This document shows positions 36,891 through 47,732 of a stretch of DNA of 64,000 nt, in pieces. Source of the DNA: an uncultured Tenacibaculum sp. (GTDB lineage: Bacteria > Bacteroidota > Bacteroidia > Flavobacteriales > Flavobacteriaceae). Each line of letters begins with the position of its first letter. Position 1 is the stretch's first letter. Under the pieces are notes generated by a model. The model made no database searches. It was given only the letters and a program-made list of their open reading frames with translations, and had not been told where the DNA came from. Position numbers and translations under genes: made by a program. The stretch spans positions 434,001 through 498,000 of the forward strand of contig CANLQH010000001.1 of assembly GCA_947493285.1 (NCBI GenBank), written 5' to 3'.

Positions 36891-38666
36891 ATGAGTATTC
36901 AAAACCTAATCGAAACCAAAGTAAAAGAAGGATTTTTAAATTTATATGAAACTGAAATTCCTTCGGTAGAGTTTCAAGCAACCCGTAAAGATTTTGAAGG
37001 AGATATCACAGTAGTGGTATTCCCTCTTTTAAGGTATAAGAAAGGAAACCCAGTACAAATTGGTGAGGACTTAGGTAAATACTTAGTTGAAAACATTAAA
37101 GAAATTACCAATTACAATGTGGTAAAAGGTTTTTTAAACTTAGTAATTGATGATAGTTTTTACACAAACTTCTTTAATCAAATTGCTACAGATACTTCGT
37201 ACGGATTTGTTTCTCCTTCAGCGAATAACTCTTCTCGTATGGTTGAGTATTCATCACCAAACACAAACAAACCTTTACACTTAGGGCATGTTCGTAATGT
37301 ATTATTGGGTTATTCGGTTGCTGAAATTTTAAAAGCTTCAGGAAAGAAAGTTTATAAAACACAGATTATTAACGATCGTGGAATCCACATTTGTAAATCG
37401 ATGTTGGCTTGGGAGAAGTTTGGAAACAGAGAAACTCCTGAATCAACAGGTTTAAAAGGTGATAAATTAGTTGGTAACTACTATGTAAAGTTCGATCAAG
37501 AATATAAAAAAGAAATAGCTGAATTAGTTGCTTCTGGTATTTCTGAAGATGATGCTAAAAAGCAAGCTCCTTTATTTGTTGAAGCACAAGAAATGTTGCG
37601 TAAATGGGAAGCTGGAGATAAAGAAGTGGTTGCTCTTTGGGAAACTATGAATGGATGGGTGTACAAAGGTTTCGATGTAACGTATAAAAATATCGGAGTT
37701 GATTTCGATAAATTATATTACGAAAGCAACACCTATTTATTAGGAAAAGATGTTATCGAAGACGGATTAAAAACTGGCGTTTTCTATAAAAAAGAAGACC
37801 GTTCGGTTTGGTGTGATTTAACTGAAGACGGTTTAGATGAAAAACTAGTATTACGTTCAGACGGAACAGCAGTTTATATGACACAAGATATTGGTACAGC
37901 TATACAACGTGCTAAAGATTTTACCGATTTAGGCGGAATGGTATATACGGTTGGTAACGAGCAAGATTATCACTTTAAAGTATTATTCTTAATACTTAAA
38001 AAATTAGGATATTCTTGGTCAGAAAGCTTGTATCATTTAAGTTATGGAATGGTAGATTTACCTTCTGGAAAAATGAAATCTCGTGAAGGAACTGTTGTAG
38101 ATGCCGATGATTTAATGGATGAAATGACGAATACAGCTCGTGAGATCTCTGAAGAATTAGGAAAATTAGAAGGATATTCTGATCAAGAAAAAGAAGAACT
38201 ATATAGAGTTATCGGTTTAGGCGCTTTAAAATATTTCATTTTAAAAGTAGACCCTAAAAAGAGAATCTTATTCGATCCACAAGCATCAGTAGATTTTCAA
38301 GGTAACACAGGTCCTTTTATTCAATATACCTATGCAAGAATTCAATCAATATTAAGAAAAGCTAATTTTGATTATTCAAATCCTGTTTCGGTTGAATTAC
38401 ACGCAAAAGAAAAGGAGTTATTAAAACAATTAGAACTATATCCTGAAGTAATTCAGCAAGCTGCTAAGAATTATTCTCCTGCTGTAATAGCTAATTACAC
38501 ATACGATTTGGTAAAAGAATTCAATTCTTTTTACCAAAATGTACATATTTTAGGAGAAGAAAATCAAGATAAAAAAGCATTTAGAGTTCAGTTATCTAAA
38601 AAGGTAGCAGATACTATAAAATCAGCATTCTCATTATTAGGAATTCAGGTTCCTGAAAGAATGTAG
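36891..38666 (+). CDS. argS: Arginine-tRNA ligase
   Basis: Class I aminoacyl-tRNA synthetase charging tRNA-Arg. At 591 residues it is of normal length. Visible: the N-terminal Add1 tRNA-binding domain (1-110), the HIGH-type SSPNTNKPLHLGHVRN (about 122-137), the KMSK-equivalent SGKMKSREGTVV (about 391-402), and the helical anticodon-binding domain ending LLGIQVPERM. A small membrane protein gene follows after 3 nt. Confidence 0.97.
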   Translation: MSIQNLIETKVKEGFLNLYETEIPSVEFQATRKDFEGDITVVVFPLLRYKKGNPVQIGEDLGKYLVENIKEITNYNVVKGFLNLVIDDSFYTNFFNQIATDTSYGFVSPSANNSSRMVEYSSPNTNKPLHLGHVRNVLLGYSVAEILKASGKKVYKTQIINDRGIHICKSMLAWEKFGNRETPESTGLKGDKLVGNYYVKFDQEYKKEIAELVASGISEDDAKKQAPLFVEAQEMLRKWEAGDKEVVALWETMNGWVYKGFDVTYKNIGVDFDKLYYESNTYLLGKDVIEDGLKTGVFYKKEDRSVWCDLTEDGLDEKLVLRSDGTAVYMTQDIGTAIQRAKDFTDLGGMVYTVGNEQDYHFKVLFLILKKLGYSWSESLYHLSYGMVDLPSGKMKSREGTVVDADDLMDEMTNTAREISEELGKLEGYSDQEKEELYRVIGLGALKYFILKVDPKKRILFDPQASVDFQGNTGPFIQYTYARIQSILRKANFDYSNPVSVELHAKEKELLKQLELYPEVIQQAAKNYSPAVIANYTYDLVKEFNSFYQNVHILGEENQDKKAFRVQLSKKVADTIKSAFSLLGIQVPERM

Positions 38667-38669
38667 TTT

Positions 38670-39272
38670 ATGTTTAAGCTTTTTAAAACAATATTTCCAG
38701 TAATAATTTCCTATACTCTAAAAATAATTTTAGCCGGTTTGATTATAGGACTTTTATATAGAAGAGAAAATTTATTAGTAATTATTCTCGCTTTAGTCCT
38801 TGTCTATAAAATATATAAGCTAACAAAAGATAAGTCAACTAATATTAGATTGTTAATTCCAGGTATGCTTCTAACTGGTTTTTTAGGGGTAGTAATAGAA
38901 TATTTTGGTACTAAACTTAATTATTGGGAGTATCATCACATCTCAGGTCAGCTTCCCCGTTACCTTCTTATAGTATGGATGTTTGCTTTTATGTTCATGT
39001 ATAATATTGAAAAAAAAATATTTTTATCTATTGAAAACATTACTCCTTTAAAAAGAAAAGTTATTATCTTATTTATTGTGATCGTTTTTCCAACAATAGG
39101 AGAAATAGTATGTATTAACTTAGGTGTTTGGACATATTATTATCCTTATATTTTTTTAGGAGTATCTCCTTATACTATCTTTTACATAGCTTTAGTGCAC
39201 ATCATTATAAATTATTTTATCTCTATTTATTTAAAGAAAAAAAATATAAAAGATATTGTGTTAAACCCTTAA
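38670..39272 (+). CDS. Uncharacterised multi-pass membrane protein
   Basis: A 200-residue protein with about six hydrophobic segments (roughly 8-27, 31-48, 58-77, 93-111, 127-147, 165-190) and few charged residues outside the loops. The loop IEYFGTKLNYWEYHHISGQLP is the most distinctive part. I do not recognise a family with confidence; the pattern faintly recalls proteins annotated as carotenoid-biosynthesis-like. It starts three bases after argS and is probably on the same transcript, without an obvious functional link. Confidence 0.65.
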   Translation: MFKLFKTIFPVIISYTLKIILAGLIIGLLYRRENLLVIILALVLVYKIYKLTKDKSTNIRLLIPGMLLTGFLGVVIEYFGTKLNYWEYHHISGQLPRYLLIVWMFAFMFMYNIEKKIFLSIENITPLKRKVIILFIVIVFPTIGEIVCINLGVWTYYYPYIFLGVSPYTIFYIALVHIIINYFISIYLKKKNIKDIVLNP

Positions 39273-39314
39273 TTAAAAAAATTACTTACTTATCATAAAC
39301 TAACCTTGAATGTT

Positions 39315-39322
39315 TATTTTTG
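39315..39322 (+). promoter_or_regulatory. -7 promoter box for lpdA
   Basis: TATTTTTG predicts a start near 39326 and a leader of about 38 nt, rich in A. Confidence 0.5.
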
Positions 39323-39363
39323 TAAGATCATAAAAAAAAACAACCTAAATTCATAAAAGAATC

Positions 39364-40752
39364 ATGAAATACGACATTATTATAATCGGAAGCGGTCCTG
39401 GAGGTTATGTAACTGCTATTAGAGCATCTCAATTAGGATTTAAAGTTGCCGTAGTAGAAAAAGAAAACTTAGGCGGAATTTGCTTAAACTGGGGATGTAT
39501 TCCTACCAAAGCATTGTTAAAATCTGCGCAAGTTTATGATTATTTAAAACATGTTGATGAATACGGATTAAAAGCTGAAGCTATCGATAAAGATTTTGAC
39601 GCTGTAATTAAGCGTAGTCGTGGTGTTGCAGAAGGAATGAGCAAAGGTGTTCAGTTCTTAATGAAGAAAAATAAAATTGATATCATCAACGGATTTGGAA
39701 AGGTAAAGCCTGGAAAAAAAGTTGATGTAACTGATACTGACGGAAAAGTAATTGAATATTCAGCTGATAATATTATTATCGCAACTGGTGCTCGTTCTCG
39801 TCAATTACCAAACTTACCTCAAGACGGTAAAAAAGTAATTGGTTACCGTGAAGCAATGAGTTTATCAACACAACCAAAATCAATGATTGTTGTAGGTTCT
39901 GGAGCTATTGGTGTTGAGTTTGCTCATTTTTATAACTCAATGGGAACTGATGTAACTGTTGTTGAGTTTATGCCAAATATTGTTCCTGTAGAAGATAAAG
40001 ATGTTTCTAAACAAATGGAACGTTCTTTCAAAAAAGCGGGAATTAAAGTGATGACTAATTCTTCTGTAGAATCTGTTGATACTTCTGGTGATGGCGTAAA
40101 AGCTACTGTTAAAACTAAAAAAGGAGAAGAAGTTTTAGAAGCAGATATCGTTTTATCTGCAGTTGGAATTAAAACAAATATTGAAAACATCGGATTAGAA
40201 GATGTTGGAATTATTACTGATAGAGATAAAATTTTAGTAAACGATTGGTACCAAACAAACATTCCTGGTTATTATGCTATTGGTGATGTTACTCCTGGTC
40301 CTGCTTTAGCGCACGTTGCTTCTGCTGAGGGAATTACTTGTGTTGAAAAAATGGCTGGTGTGCATACTGAAGCTATCGACTACGGAAACATTCCTGGATG
40401 TACCTATGCTACTCCAGAAATCGCTTCTGTTGGTTTAACTGAAGAAAAAGCTAAAGAAGCTGGATATGAGTTAAAGGTTGGAAAATTCCCGTTCTCTGCT
40501 TCTGGTAAAGCGAAAGCAGCTGGAACTCCTGATGGATTTGTAAAAGTAATTTTTGATGCTAAGTATGGTGAATGGTTAGGATGTCATATGATTGGTGCTG
40601 GTGTTACAGATATGATTGCTGAAGCTGTATTAGGTCGTAAGTTAGAAACAACTGGACATGAAGTATTAAAAGCTATCCATCCTCACCCAACAATGAGTGA
40701 AGCGGTTATGGAAGCTGTTGCTGATGCTTATGACGAAGTAATTCACTTATAG
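39364..40752 (+). CDS. lpdA: Dihydrolipoyl dehydrogenase
   Basis: E3 component of 2-oxoacid dehydrogenase complexes (and of glycine cleavage): reoxidises dihydrolipoamide with NAD+ through FAD and a disulfide. The 462-residue protein has the FAD-binding IIGSGPGGYVTAIRASQLG (about 6-24), the redox pair in GGICLNWGCIPTK (about 38-50), the NAD-binding IVVGSGAIGVEFAHF (about 177-191) and the C-terminal catalytic His-Glu in HPHPTMSEAVMEA (about 440). It is encoded alone, apart from its E1/E2 genes. Confidence 0.96.
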   Translation: MKYDIIIIGSGPGGYVTAIRASQLGFKVAVVEKENLGGICLNWGCIPTKALLKSAQVYDYLKHVDEYGLKAEAIDKDFDAVIKRSRGVAEGMSKGVQFLMKKNKIDIINGFGKVKPGKKVDVTDTDGKVIEYSADNIIIATGARSRQLPNLPQDGKKVIGYREAMSLSTQPKSMIVVGSGAIGVEFAHFYNSMGTDVTVVEFMPNIVPVEDKDVSKQMERSFKKAGIKVMTNSSVESVDTSGDGVKATVKTKKGEEVLEADIVLSAVGIKTNIENIGLEDVGIITDRDKILVNDWYQTNIPGYYAIGDVTPGPALAHVASAEGITCVEKMAGVHTEAIDYGNIPGCTYATPEIASVGLTEEKAKEAGYELKVGKFPFSASGKAKAAGTPDGFVKVIFDAKYGEWLGCHMIGAGVTDMIAEAVLGRKLETTGHEVLKAIHPHPTMSEAVMEAVADAYDEVIHL

Positions 40753-40774
40753 AAATTATACAATATTTAACAAA

Positions 40775-40800
40775 AACCTCACCAATTGGTGAGGTTTTTA
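40775..40800 (+). terminator. Rho-independent terminator of lpdA
   Basis: AACCTCACCAA/TTGGTGAGGTT (40775-40796) is a perfect 22-base palindrome followed by T and A/T runs. Two similar hairpins follow the next two genes. Confidence 0.9.
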
Positions 40801-40839
40801 TTTTTAATTTAACTCTAAAAATAGAATACATTAAAAACT

Positions 40840-42114
40840 ATGAAAAAAACAATACTTATCTTTTTTCTTTTTATTTATAACTACTTAAGTGCTCAACAAA
40901 TAGCTAGTGAAGATTGGAAAACTGATTTAAACTTTTTAAAAACTGAATTAACTAAAAAACATAAAAACTTGTTTTTTAAAATAAGTAAACAAGAATTCGA
41001 AAAAGGAATTGATAACATTATTAACGATCTTGATAAAGATAATGATATCACAACTACTATTAAACTAACTCAACTTATTGCTAAAATTGGAGATACACAC
41101 ACCAATCTAAAAATTGGTCATCTTTTAAAAAAAAGAAAAACACTTCCTTTAGGGTTAATGTCTTTTAAAGATGGTTTCTATGTTAGTGCTACTTCAAAAA
41201 GTAATTATGAGATTTTAGATAAAAAGTTAATTGCAATTAATAATTATAAAATCGAAACTATTATTGATAGTTTAAAAACTCTTTTTGTTCCAGAAAACAT
41301 TGGAATTATTAATGAAAATAGTCCAAAATTAATTCCTAAACATATTTTATTAAATCATTTCGGGTTCTCAACACCTGAAGAAAGTACTTATACATTAAAG
41401 TTAGCTGATACTAATGGAAATATTACAAGCTATAACTTAAATGAAATTAACATACCTTCAGGAAGAAATAGAGATAAAATCTATATGAAAGTAAATACAC
41501 AAAGACCTTTTTACATGAATGGAAGCAGAAAAATATTTAAAGAAAAATATTTTCCAAAAGAAAAGATCTATTTTGTTCAATACAATAAGTGTGTAAGCAA
41601 AGAAACTATAGAGAAATACGGCAATAAAGAATTCGCTTACAGATATCCTTCTTTTAAAGAATTTGAAACTAAAGTTTTAAAAGAGTTAAAAGAAAATCCT
41701 GAAATTGATAAACTAATTTTCGATATGCGTTTTAACCAAGGAGGAAGCTCATATTTAGCAGAAAATCTAATTAAAGAGATAGCTAATAACGAAAATATCA
41801 ATAAAAAAGGAAAACTTTTTGTAGTTGTAGGCAGTAAAACTTTTTCCTCAGCAATTTTTAATACTGTAAACTTTAAGAAAAATACCAATGCAACTTTAAT
41901 AGGTGAAGAAACAGGTGGTAAACCAAATCATTACGGAAATATTAAAAAATTTACACTTCCGTATTCTAGAATAACTGTTACTTATTCTTCGGATTATTAC
42001 CAATTAAATAATCGAAATGAAAGTACAGTTACTCCAGATGTACTATTAGAAAGAACATATAAAGATTATAAAAATGGAATAGATCCTATTTTTGAATATG
42101 TTAAAAAACAATAA
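40840..42114 (+). CDS. S41 family peptidase
   Basis: A 424-residue exported protease-like protein with signal peptide ending YLSAQQ (about 20). The C-terminal S41 domain has FDMRFNQGGSSYLAENL (about 292-308), VVGSKTFSSAIFNTVNF (about 328-344, nucleophile in the TFSSA segment) and GEETGGKPNHYG (about 354-365). No PDZ domain is evident, so it resembles the tail-specific-protease-like group common in Bacteroidota rather than CtpA. Substrate unknown. Confidence 0.85.
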   Translation: MKKTILIFFLFIYNYLSAQQIASEDWKTDLNFLKTELTKKHKNLFFKISKQEFEKGIDNIINDLDKDNDITTTIKLTQLIAKIGDTHTNLKIGHLLKKRKTLPLGLMSFKDGFYVSATSKSNYEILDKKLIAINNYKIETIIDSLKTLFVPENIGIINENSPKLIPKHILLNHFGFSTPEESTYTLKLADTNGNITSYNLNEINIPSGRNRDKIYMKVNTQRPFYMNGSRKIFKEKYFPKEKIYFVQYNKCVSKETIEKYGNKEFAYRYPSFKEFETKVLKELKENPEIDKLIFDMRFNQGGSSYLAENLIKEIANNENINKKGKLFVVVGSKTFSSAIFNTVNFKKNTNATLIGEETGGKPNHYGNIKKFTLPYSRITVTYSSDYYQLNNRNESTVTPDVLLERTYKDYKNGIDPIFEYVKKQ

Positions 42115-42123
42115 ATAAAAGTA

Positions 42124-42148
42124 AAACCTCACTGATTAGTGATGTTTT
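42124..42148 (+). terminator. Imperfect terminator of the S41 peptidase gene
   Basis: AACCTCACT and AGTGATGTT pair around GATT with one mismatch, followed by seven T. It overlaps the region just before the next promoter. Confidence 0.7.
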
Positions 42149-42150
42149 TT

Positions 42151-42158
42151 TATATTTG
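42151..42158 (+). promoter_or_regulatory. -7 promoter box for the lipoprotein gene, leaderless arrangement
   Basis: TATATTTG ends three bases before the ATG at 42162; the predicted start of transcription is the A of that ATG. Confidence 0.5.
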
Positions 42159-42161
42159 AAT

Positions 42162-42617
42162 ATGAAAAAATTAATTCCATTATTCGCATTGTTTATTGTA
42201 TGTTTCTCTTCTTGCAAAAAAGAAGAAGAAAAAAAAGCGCCTGTAAATCTCTTAAACATGCCTTTAAACGAGCGTCCAATTCCTACGCTTCCAAATTCAA
42301 ATAACTTAGCAACTGGCGTTGTAGGTGGAGCCCATTATATATGCCCTAAAAAGTGTGAAGGAGGAACTTCTAGTGCTCAAGGAGCTTGCCCTGTTTGTAA
42401 AACTGCACTTGCGCACAATCAAGCTTTTCACAATACACCTGCTCAAACTACTAGTACACCAGCAGCATCACCTATAGCTAAGCCTGCTTCAGGTCCAAAT
42501 GCAAAAGGCATATATCATTATACCTGTAAAAATGGTTGTGCTGGAGGTGGAGACGCCGCAGGTAAATGTGCTAGTTGTAGTTCAGATTTAGCACACAACG
42601 CTGCTTATCACAATTAA
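42162..42617 (+). CDS. Lipoprotein with two heavy-metal-binding-like Cys/His motifs
   Basis: A 151-residue lipoprotein (lipobox at CFSSC-KKEEE, Cys about 18). Two related modules are present: HYICPKKCEGGTSSAQGACP-VC-KTALAHNQAFHN and HYTCKNGCAGGGDAAGKCASC-SSDLAHNAAYHN (about 60-95 and 117-151), joined by a Pro/Ala/Thr linker. Each has four cysteines and terminal histidines in the style of the YHS-like heavy-metal-binding domains (H-Y-x-C-P-M-H-P), and probably binds a metal outside the inner membrane. I use ATG 42162; an in-frame TTG two codons upstream overlaps the -7 box. Confidence 0.75.
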   Translation: MKKLIPLFALFIVCFSSCKKEEEKKAPVNLLNMPLNERPIPTLPNSNNLATGVVGGAHYICPKKCEGGTSSAQGACPVCKTALAHNQAFHNTPAQTTSTPAASPIAKPASGPNAKGIYHYTCKNGCAGGGDAAGKCASCSSDLAHNAAYHN

Positions 42618-42644
42618 TAAACACAAAAACCTATATCATATATA

Positions 42645-42676
42645 AACCTCATCAATTAAAATTGGTGAGGTTTTAT
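42645..42676 (+). terminator. Rho-independent terminator of the lipoprotein gene
   Basis: AACCTCATCAATT and ATTGGTGAGGTT form a stem with one G-T pair around AAA, followed by TTATTTT. Confidence 0.8.
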
Positions 42677-42776
42677 TTTGTTAAAGCTCAAAGATTCAAT
42701 AACTTATATTAAACTCAATAACAAAACAGTTAAATATTTATCATTTTAATAAAAAAAAACACCAATCATTACGTTT

Positions 42777-42793
42777 TCGGCACGTTTATTGCA
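42777..42793 (+). promoter_or_regulatory. Sigma-54-type promoter
   Basis: TCGGCACGTTTATTGCA has the -24 GG (42779-42780) and -12 GC (42791-42792) with the exact 10-nt spacing, differing from the consensus only at the base before GG. Predicted start near 42804. It drives the short unit that ends in the terminator at 42890. Confidence 0.65.
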
Positions 42794-42824
42794 TTTAACA
42801 AAGCTTTAACACAAATCACAAACT

Positions 42825-42872
42825 ATGAAAAACTATCTACTAAACAGTTTTAATTGGTGGGAGAATTGTTAA
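42825..42872 (+). CDS. Possible 15-residue peptide, or small RNA
   Basis: Within a predicted transcript of about 115 nt (sigma-54 start near 42804, terminator at 42890-42918) the first ATG opens MKNYLLNSFNWWENC and then TAA. The peptide is amphipathic with a Trp-Trp pair and a C-terminal Cys. A second ATG overlaps this stop (TAATG) but its 18-codon frame runs through the terminator and I do not accept it. The transcript may act as a peptide message or as an RNA; no family known to me matches. Confidence 0.4.
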   Translation: MKNYLLNSFNWWENC

Positions 42873-42889
42873 TGAAAAAGAAAGAAAAA

Positions 42890-42918
42890 ACTCGAAGTAT
42901 GCTAGCTTCGAGTTTTTG
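42890..42918. terminator. Bidirectional terminator
   Basis: ACTCGAAG (42890-42897) and CTTCGAGT (42906-42913) with A and T tracts on both sides. It closes the small plus-strand unit and the minus-strand ettA transcript. Confidence 0.88.
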
Positions 42919-42946
42919 TTTTTTATAACGATATGTAAAAACTAAT

Positions 42947-44638
42947 TTATCTAATCAGTTTTTTATACTTAATACGTTTTGGCATTAAATCTCCACCTAA
43001 ACGTTTCTTTTTATTCTCTTCATAATCTGAGAAAGAACCTTCAAAGAAATATACTTGACTGTCTCCTTCGAAAGCCAAAATATGTGTACATATTCTATCT
43101 AAAAACCATCTATCGTGCGAAATTACCACAGCACAACCAGCAAAGTTTTCTAAACCTTCCTCTAAGGCTCTTAATGTATTTACATCTAAATCGTTTGTTG
43201 GCTCATCTAATAACAATACGTTTCCTTCTTCTTTTAAAGTCATGGCAAGGTGTAAACGGTTACGCTCACCACCAGAAAGTGTGTTTACTTTCTTATTTTG
43301 CTCACTACCTCCAAAGTTAAAACGACTTAAATAAGCACGAGAATTTACTTGTTTACCTCCCATCATAACTAAGTCTTGACCATCAGAGAAGTTTTCCCAA
43401 ATAGATTTTTCTGGATCGATATTAGAATGCGCTTGATCTACATATGCAATCTTAGCAGTCTCACCAACTTTAAAGCTTCCTGCATCAGGGGTCTCTTCTC
43501 CCATAATCATTTTAAAAATAGTGGTTTTACCAGCACCGTTAGGTCCGATAATTCCAACTATTCCAGCTTGTGGTAAATTAAACTCTAAGTTTTCATATAA
43601 TAACTTATCTCCAAATGCTTTTGAAACACCAGTAGCCTCAATTACATTGGTACCTAAACGAGGTCCGTTAGGAATATAAATCTCTAATTTTTCTTCTGTT
43701 TGTTTTTGATCTTGACTCATCAATTTCTCATAGTTCTTCAAACGTGCCTTCTGCTTTGTTTGACGACCTTTTGCTCCTTGACGAACCCAATCTAATTCTC
43801 GTTCTAATGTTTTTTGACGCTTAGAAGCTGTTTTGCTTTCTTGCGCCATTCTTGTAGATTTTTGATCTAACCAAGAAGAGTAATTTCCTTTCCAAGGAAT
43901 TCCTTCTCCTCTATCTAATTCTAAAATCCATCCTGCTACATTATCTAAGAAATATCTATCATGCGTTACAGCAATTACAGTTCCTTTATATTGTGCTAAA
44001 TGATGCTCTAACCAGTGTACAGATTCTGCATCTAAGTGGTTGGTAGGCTCATCTAATAATAAAATTTCTGGTTCTTGTAATAACAATCTACAAAGTGCAA
44101 CTCTACGGCGCTCTCCTCCAGATAATACACCAATCTTTTTATCTGGCTCTGGTGTACGTAATGCATCCATTGCTATTTCTAACTTAGTATCTAATTCCCA
44201 AGCATTAGAAGCGTCAATTTTATCTTGTAATTCAGCTTGCTGGTTCATTAACTTCTCCATCTTATCTGGATCAGAATACACTTCTTCTAAACCAAACATG
44301 TCGTTAATTTTGTTGTATTCATCAAGAATCGCTACCGTTTCAGCAACTCCTTCTTTTACAACTTCCATTACTGTTTTTTCATCATCTAATTTAGGCTCTT
44401 GCTCTAGGTAACCTACTTTATACCCTGGAGAAAAAGTAACATCTCCTTGATAGTTTTTCTCAACACCAGCAATAATTTTTAGTAATGTTGATTTACCCGA
44501 TCCGTTTAAACCTAAAATTCCAATTTTAGCTCCGTAAAAGAAACTTAAATAAATGTCTTTTAAAACTTGTTTCCCTGTACTTTGATAGGTCTTAGAGACC
44601 TTATTCATTGAAAAAATGACTTTTTTATCGTCGCTCAT
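42947..44638 (-). CDS. ettA: Energy-dependent translational throttle protein EttA
   Basis: ABC-F ATPase that binds the ribosomal E site and gates entry into elongation according to ATP/ADP. The 563-residue protein has two nucleotide-binding domains: Walker A GLNGSGKST (about 43-51) and GPNGAGKTT (about 359-367), signatures LSGGERRRVALC and LSGGERNRLHLA, and LLLDEPTNHLDAES/LLLDEPTNDLDVNT. The linker with arm features between the domains matches EttA in length. It lacks transmembrane parts, as expected. A conserved small membrane protein gene precedes it by 19 nt. Confidence 0.95.
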   Translation of the reverse strand: MSDDKKVIFSMNKVSKTYQSTGKQVLKDIYLSFFYGAKIGILGLNGSGKSTLLKIIAGVEKNYQGDVTFSPGYKVGYLEQEPKLDDEKTVMEVVKEGVAETVAILDEYNKINDMFGLEEVYSDPDKMEKLMNQQAELQDKIDASNAWELDTKLEIAMDALRTPEPDKKIGVLSGGERRRVALCRLLLQEPEILLLDEPTNHLDAESVHWLEHHLAQYKGTVIAVTHDRYFLDNVAGWILELDRGEGIPWKGNYSSWLDQKSTRMAQESKTASKRQKTLERELDWVRQGAKGRQTKQKARLKNYEKLMSQDQKQTEEKLEIYIPNGPRLGTNVIEATGVSKAFGDKLLYENLEFNLPQAGIVGIIGPNGAGKTTIFKMIMGEETPDAGSFKVGETAKIAYVDQAHSNIDPEKSIWENFSDGQDLVMMGGKQVNSRAYLSRFNFGGSEQNKKVNTLSGGERNRLHLAMTLKEEGNVLLLDEPTNDLDVNTLRALEEGLENFAGCAVVISHDRWFLDRICTHILAFEGDSQVYFFEGSFSDYEENKKKRLGGDLMPKRIKYKKLIR

Positions 44639-44657
44639 TTTCTAATATTTTCTTTAA

Positions 44658-44840
44658 TTAAACTCTACCTTTTAATGCGTTAAAAACCCAAGCGTTTGCA
44701 AAGAAACCAACACCAACAGCTCCAAAGCCCCATCCTGCTACATCTTGATATCTATATATTCCCATTAAAACTAATAGGATTCCCATTAAAACCATTATAA
44801 GGGTCGCCCAACCTAAGACTGTATTTTTATTCATTGCCAT
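44658..44840 (-). CDS. CAL67264 family membrane protein
   Basis: A 60-residue protein with two hydrophobic helices (about 7-27 and 34-53): NTVLGWATLIMVLMGILLVL and WGFGAVGVGFFANAWVFNAL. It matches what I know as the CAL67264 family, small flavobacterial membrane proteins encoded before ettA. Function unknown. Translation may start at the first ATG (44840) or at the third codon, MNKNT. Confidence 0.85.
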   Translation of the reverse strand: MAMNKNTVLGWATLIMVLMGILLVLMGIYRYQDVAGWGFGAVGVGFFANAWVFNALKGRV

Positions 44841-44991
44841 AATATACTTTTTACAAAAAATATGAACTACAAATATCGGTATTTATTTAGACTTAACCAT
44901 ATTGAAACAAAGTATAAAACCTTTGTTAAAACAGACATAAAAATTAATCGTCTATTTCTGTTGATAAAATACTCTTTAATGAATATTAAAA

Positions 44992-45537
44992 CTAGTTTTC
45001 TATTCGTCTAAAATGATTTTGAACAACCTTATCTAAATAAATTTGGGTTTTAATACATTCAAAATTTAGTTTGTTAGGAAGGCTAGAAAATAATGATGAA
45101 CCTTCTCCTAAAAGAACAGGAATTTTAGTAAGAATCATTTCATCTATCAAATCCTCTTTTAGAAAACTTTGAATGACTTTTCCTCCATCTATATAGAGTT
45201 TATTATATCCTTTTTTATGTATTTGCGCTAAAACCTCTTTTAAAGCTCCATTTACAAAAAAGACTTTTCCTTCTAAGTTTTTCGGCACCTTAGTAAGTGT
45301 AGTACTTAACACAAAAACTGGTTTTTGATAAGGCCATTCGATACCAAACCCTAAAACGGTTTCATAAGTAGTTCTTCCCATTACTAATGCGTCTATCTTT
45401 GAAATAAATTCTTGATACCCCATATCTATATTTTCTGGATTAGGAACCTCATGTAACCATTCTATACCTCCATTCTTATCAGCTATAAATCCATCTAAAC
45501 TTGTTGCTATAAATACATTATTGCTTTTTTGCTTCAT
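44992..45537 (-). CDS. Dihydrofolate reductase family protein (RibD C-terminal type)
   Basis: A 181-residue soluble protein with VFIATSLDGFIADKNGGIEWL (about 8-28), VMGRTTYETVLGF (about 53-65) and KLYIDGGKVIQSFLKEDLIDEMILTKIP (about 113-140). This is the DHFR/RibD reductase fold. Paralogues are common and often of unknown use; a true FolA would usually show W-x-x-P-x-D-L near residue 25, which is not seen. NADPH-dependent reductase of unknown substrate. Confidence 0.85.
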   Translation of the reverse strand: MKQKSNNVFIATSLDGFIADKNGGIEWLHEVPNPENIDMGYQEFISKIDALVMGRTTYETVLGFGIEWPYQKPVFVLSTTLTKVPKNLEGKVFFVNGALKEVLAQIHKKGYNKLYIDGGKVIQSFLKEDLIDEMILTKIPVLLGEGSSLFSSLPNKLNFECIKTQIYLDKVVQNHFRRIEN

Positions 45538-45582
45538 AATAAATGATTCGATTATTTTTAAATATAATTCTTTCTTAGTTAA

Positions 45583-45609
45583 GAAAAAAGCCCGTCAATT
45601 ACGACGAGC
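45583..45609 (-). terminator. Rho-independent terminator of the FadH-like gene
   Basis: On the minus strand GCTCGTC pairs with GACGGGC (one G-U pair) and a T-run follows (45590-45609 with tail to 45583). Confidence 0.8.
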
Positions 45610-45638
45610 CTCTTACAACATGATTTTAAATTTATAAA

Positions 45639-47720
<2,082 letters not shown>

Positions 47721-47732
47721 TTAGAAAACAAA

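Noticed and set aside
42872..42928. 18-codon ORF overlapping the stop of the 15-codon ORF
   Set aside because: It runs through the stem of the terminator, so its sequence is explained by that structure.
44040..44411. 123-codon ORF antisense to ettA
   Set aside because: Mirror of the conserved ABC-F coding sequence; composition unlike a real protein.
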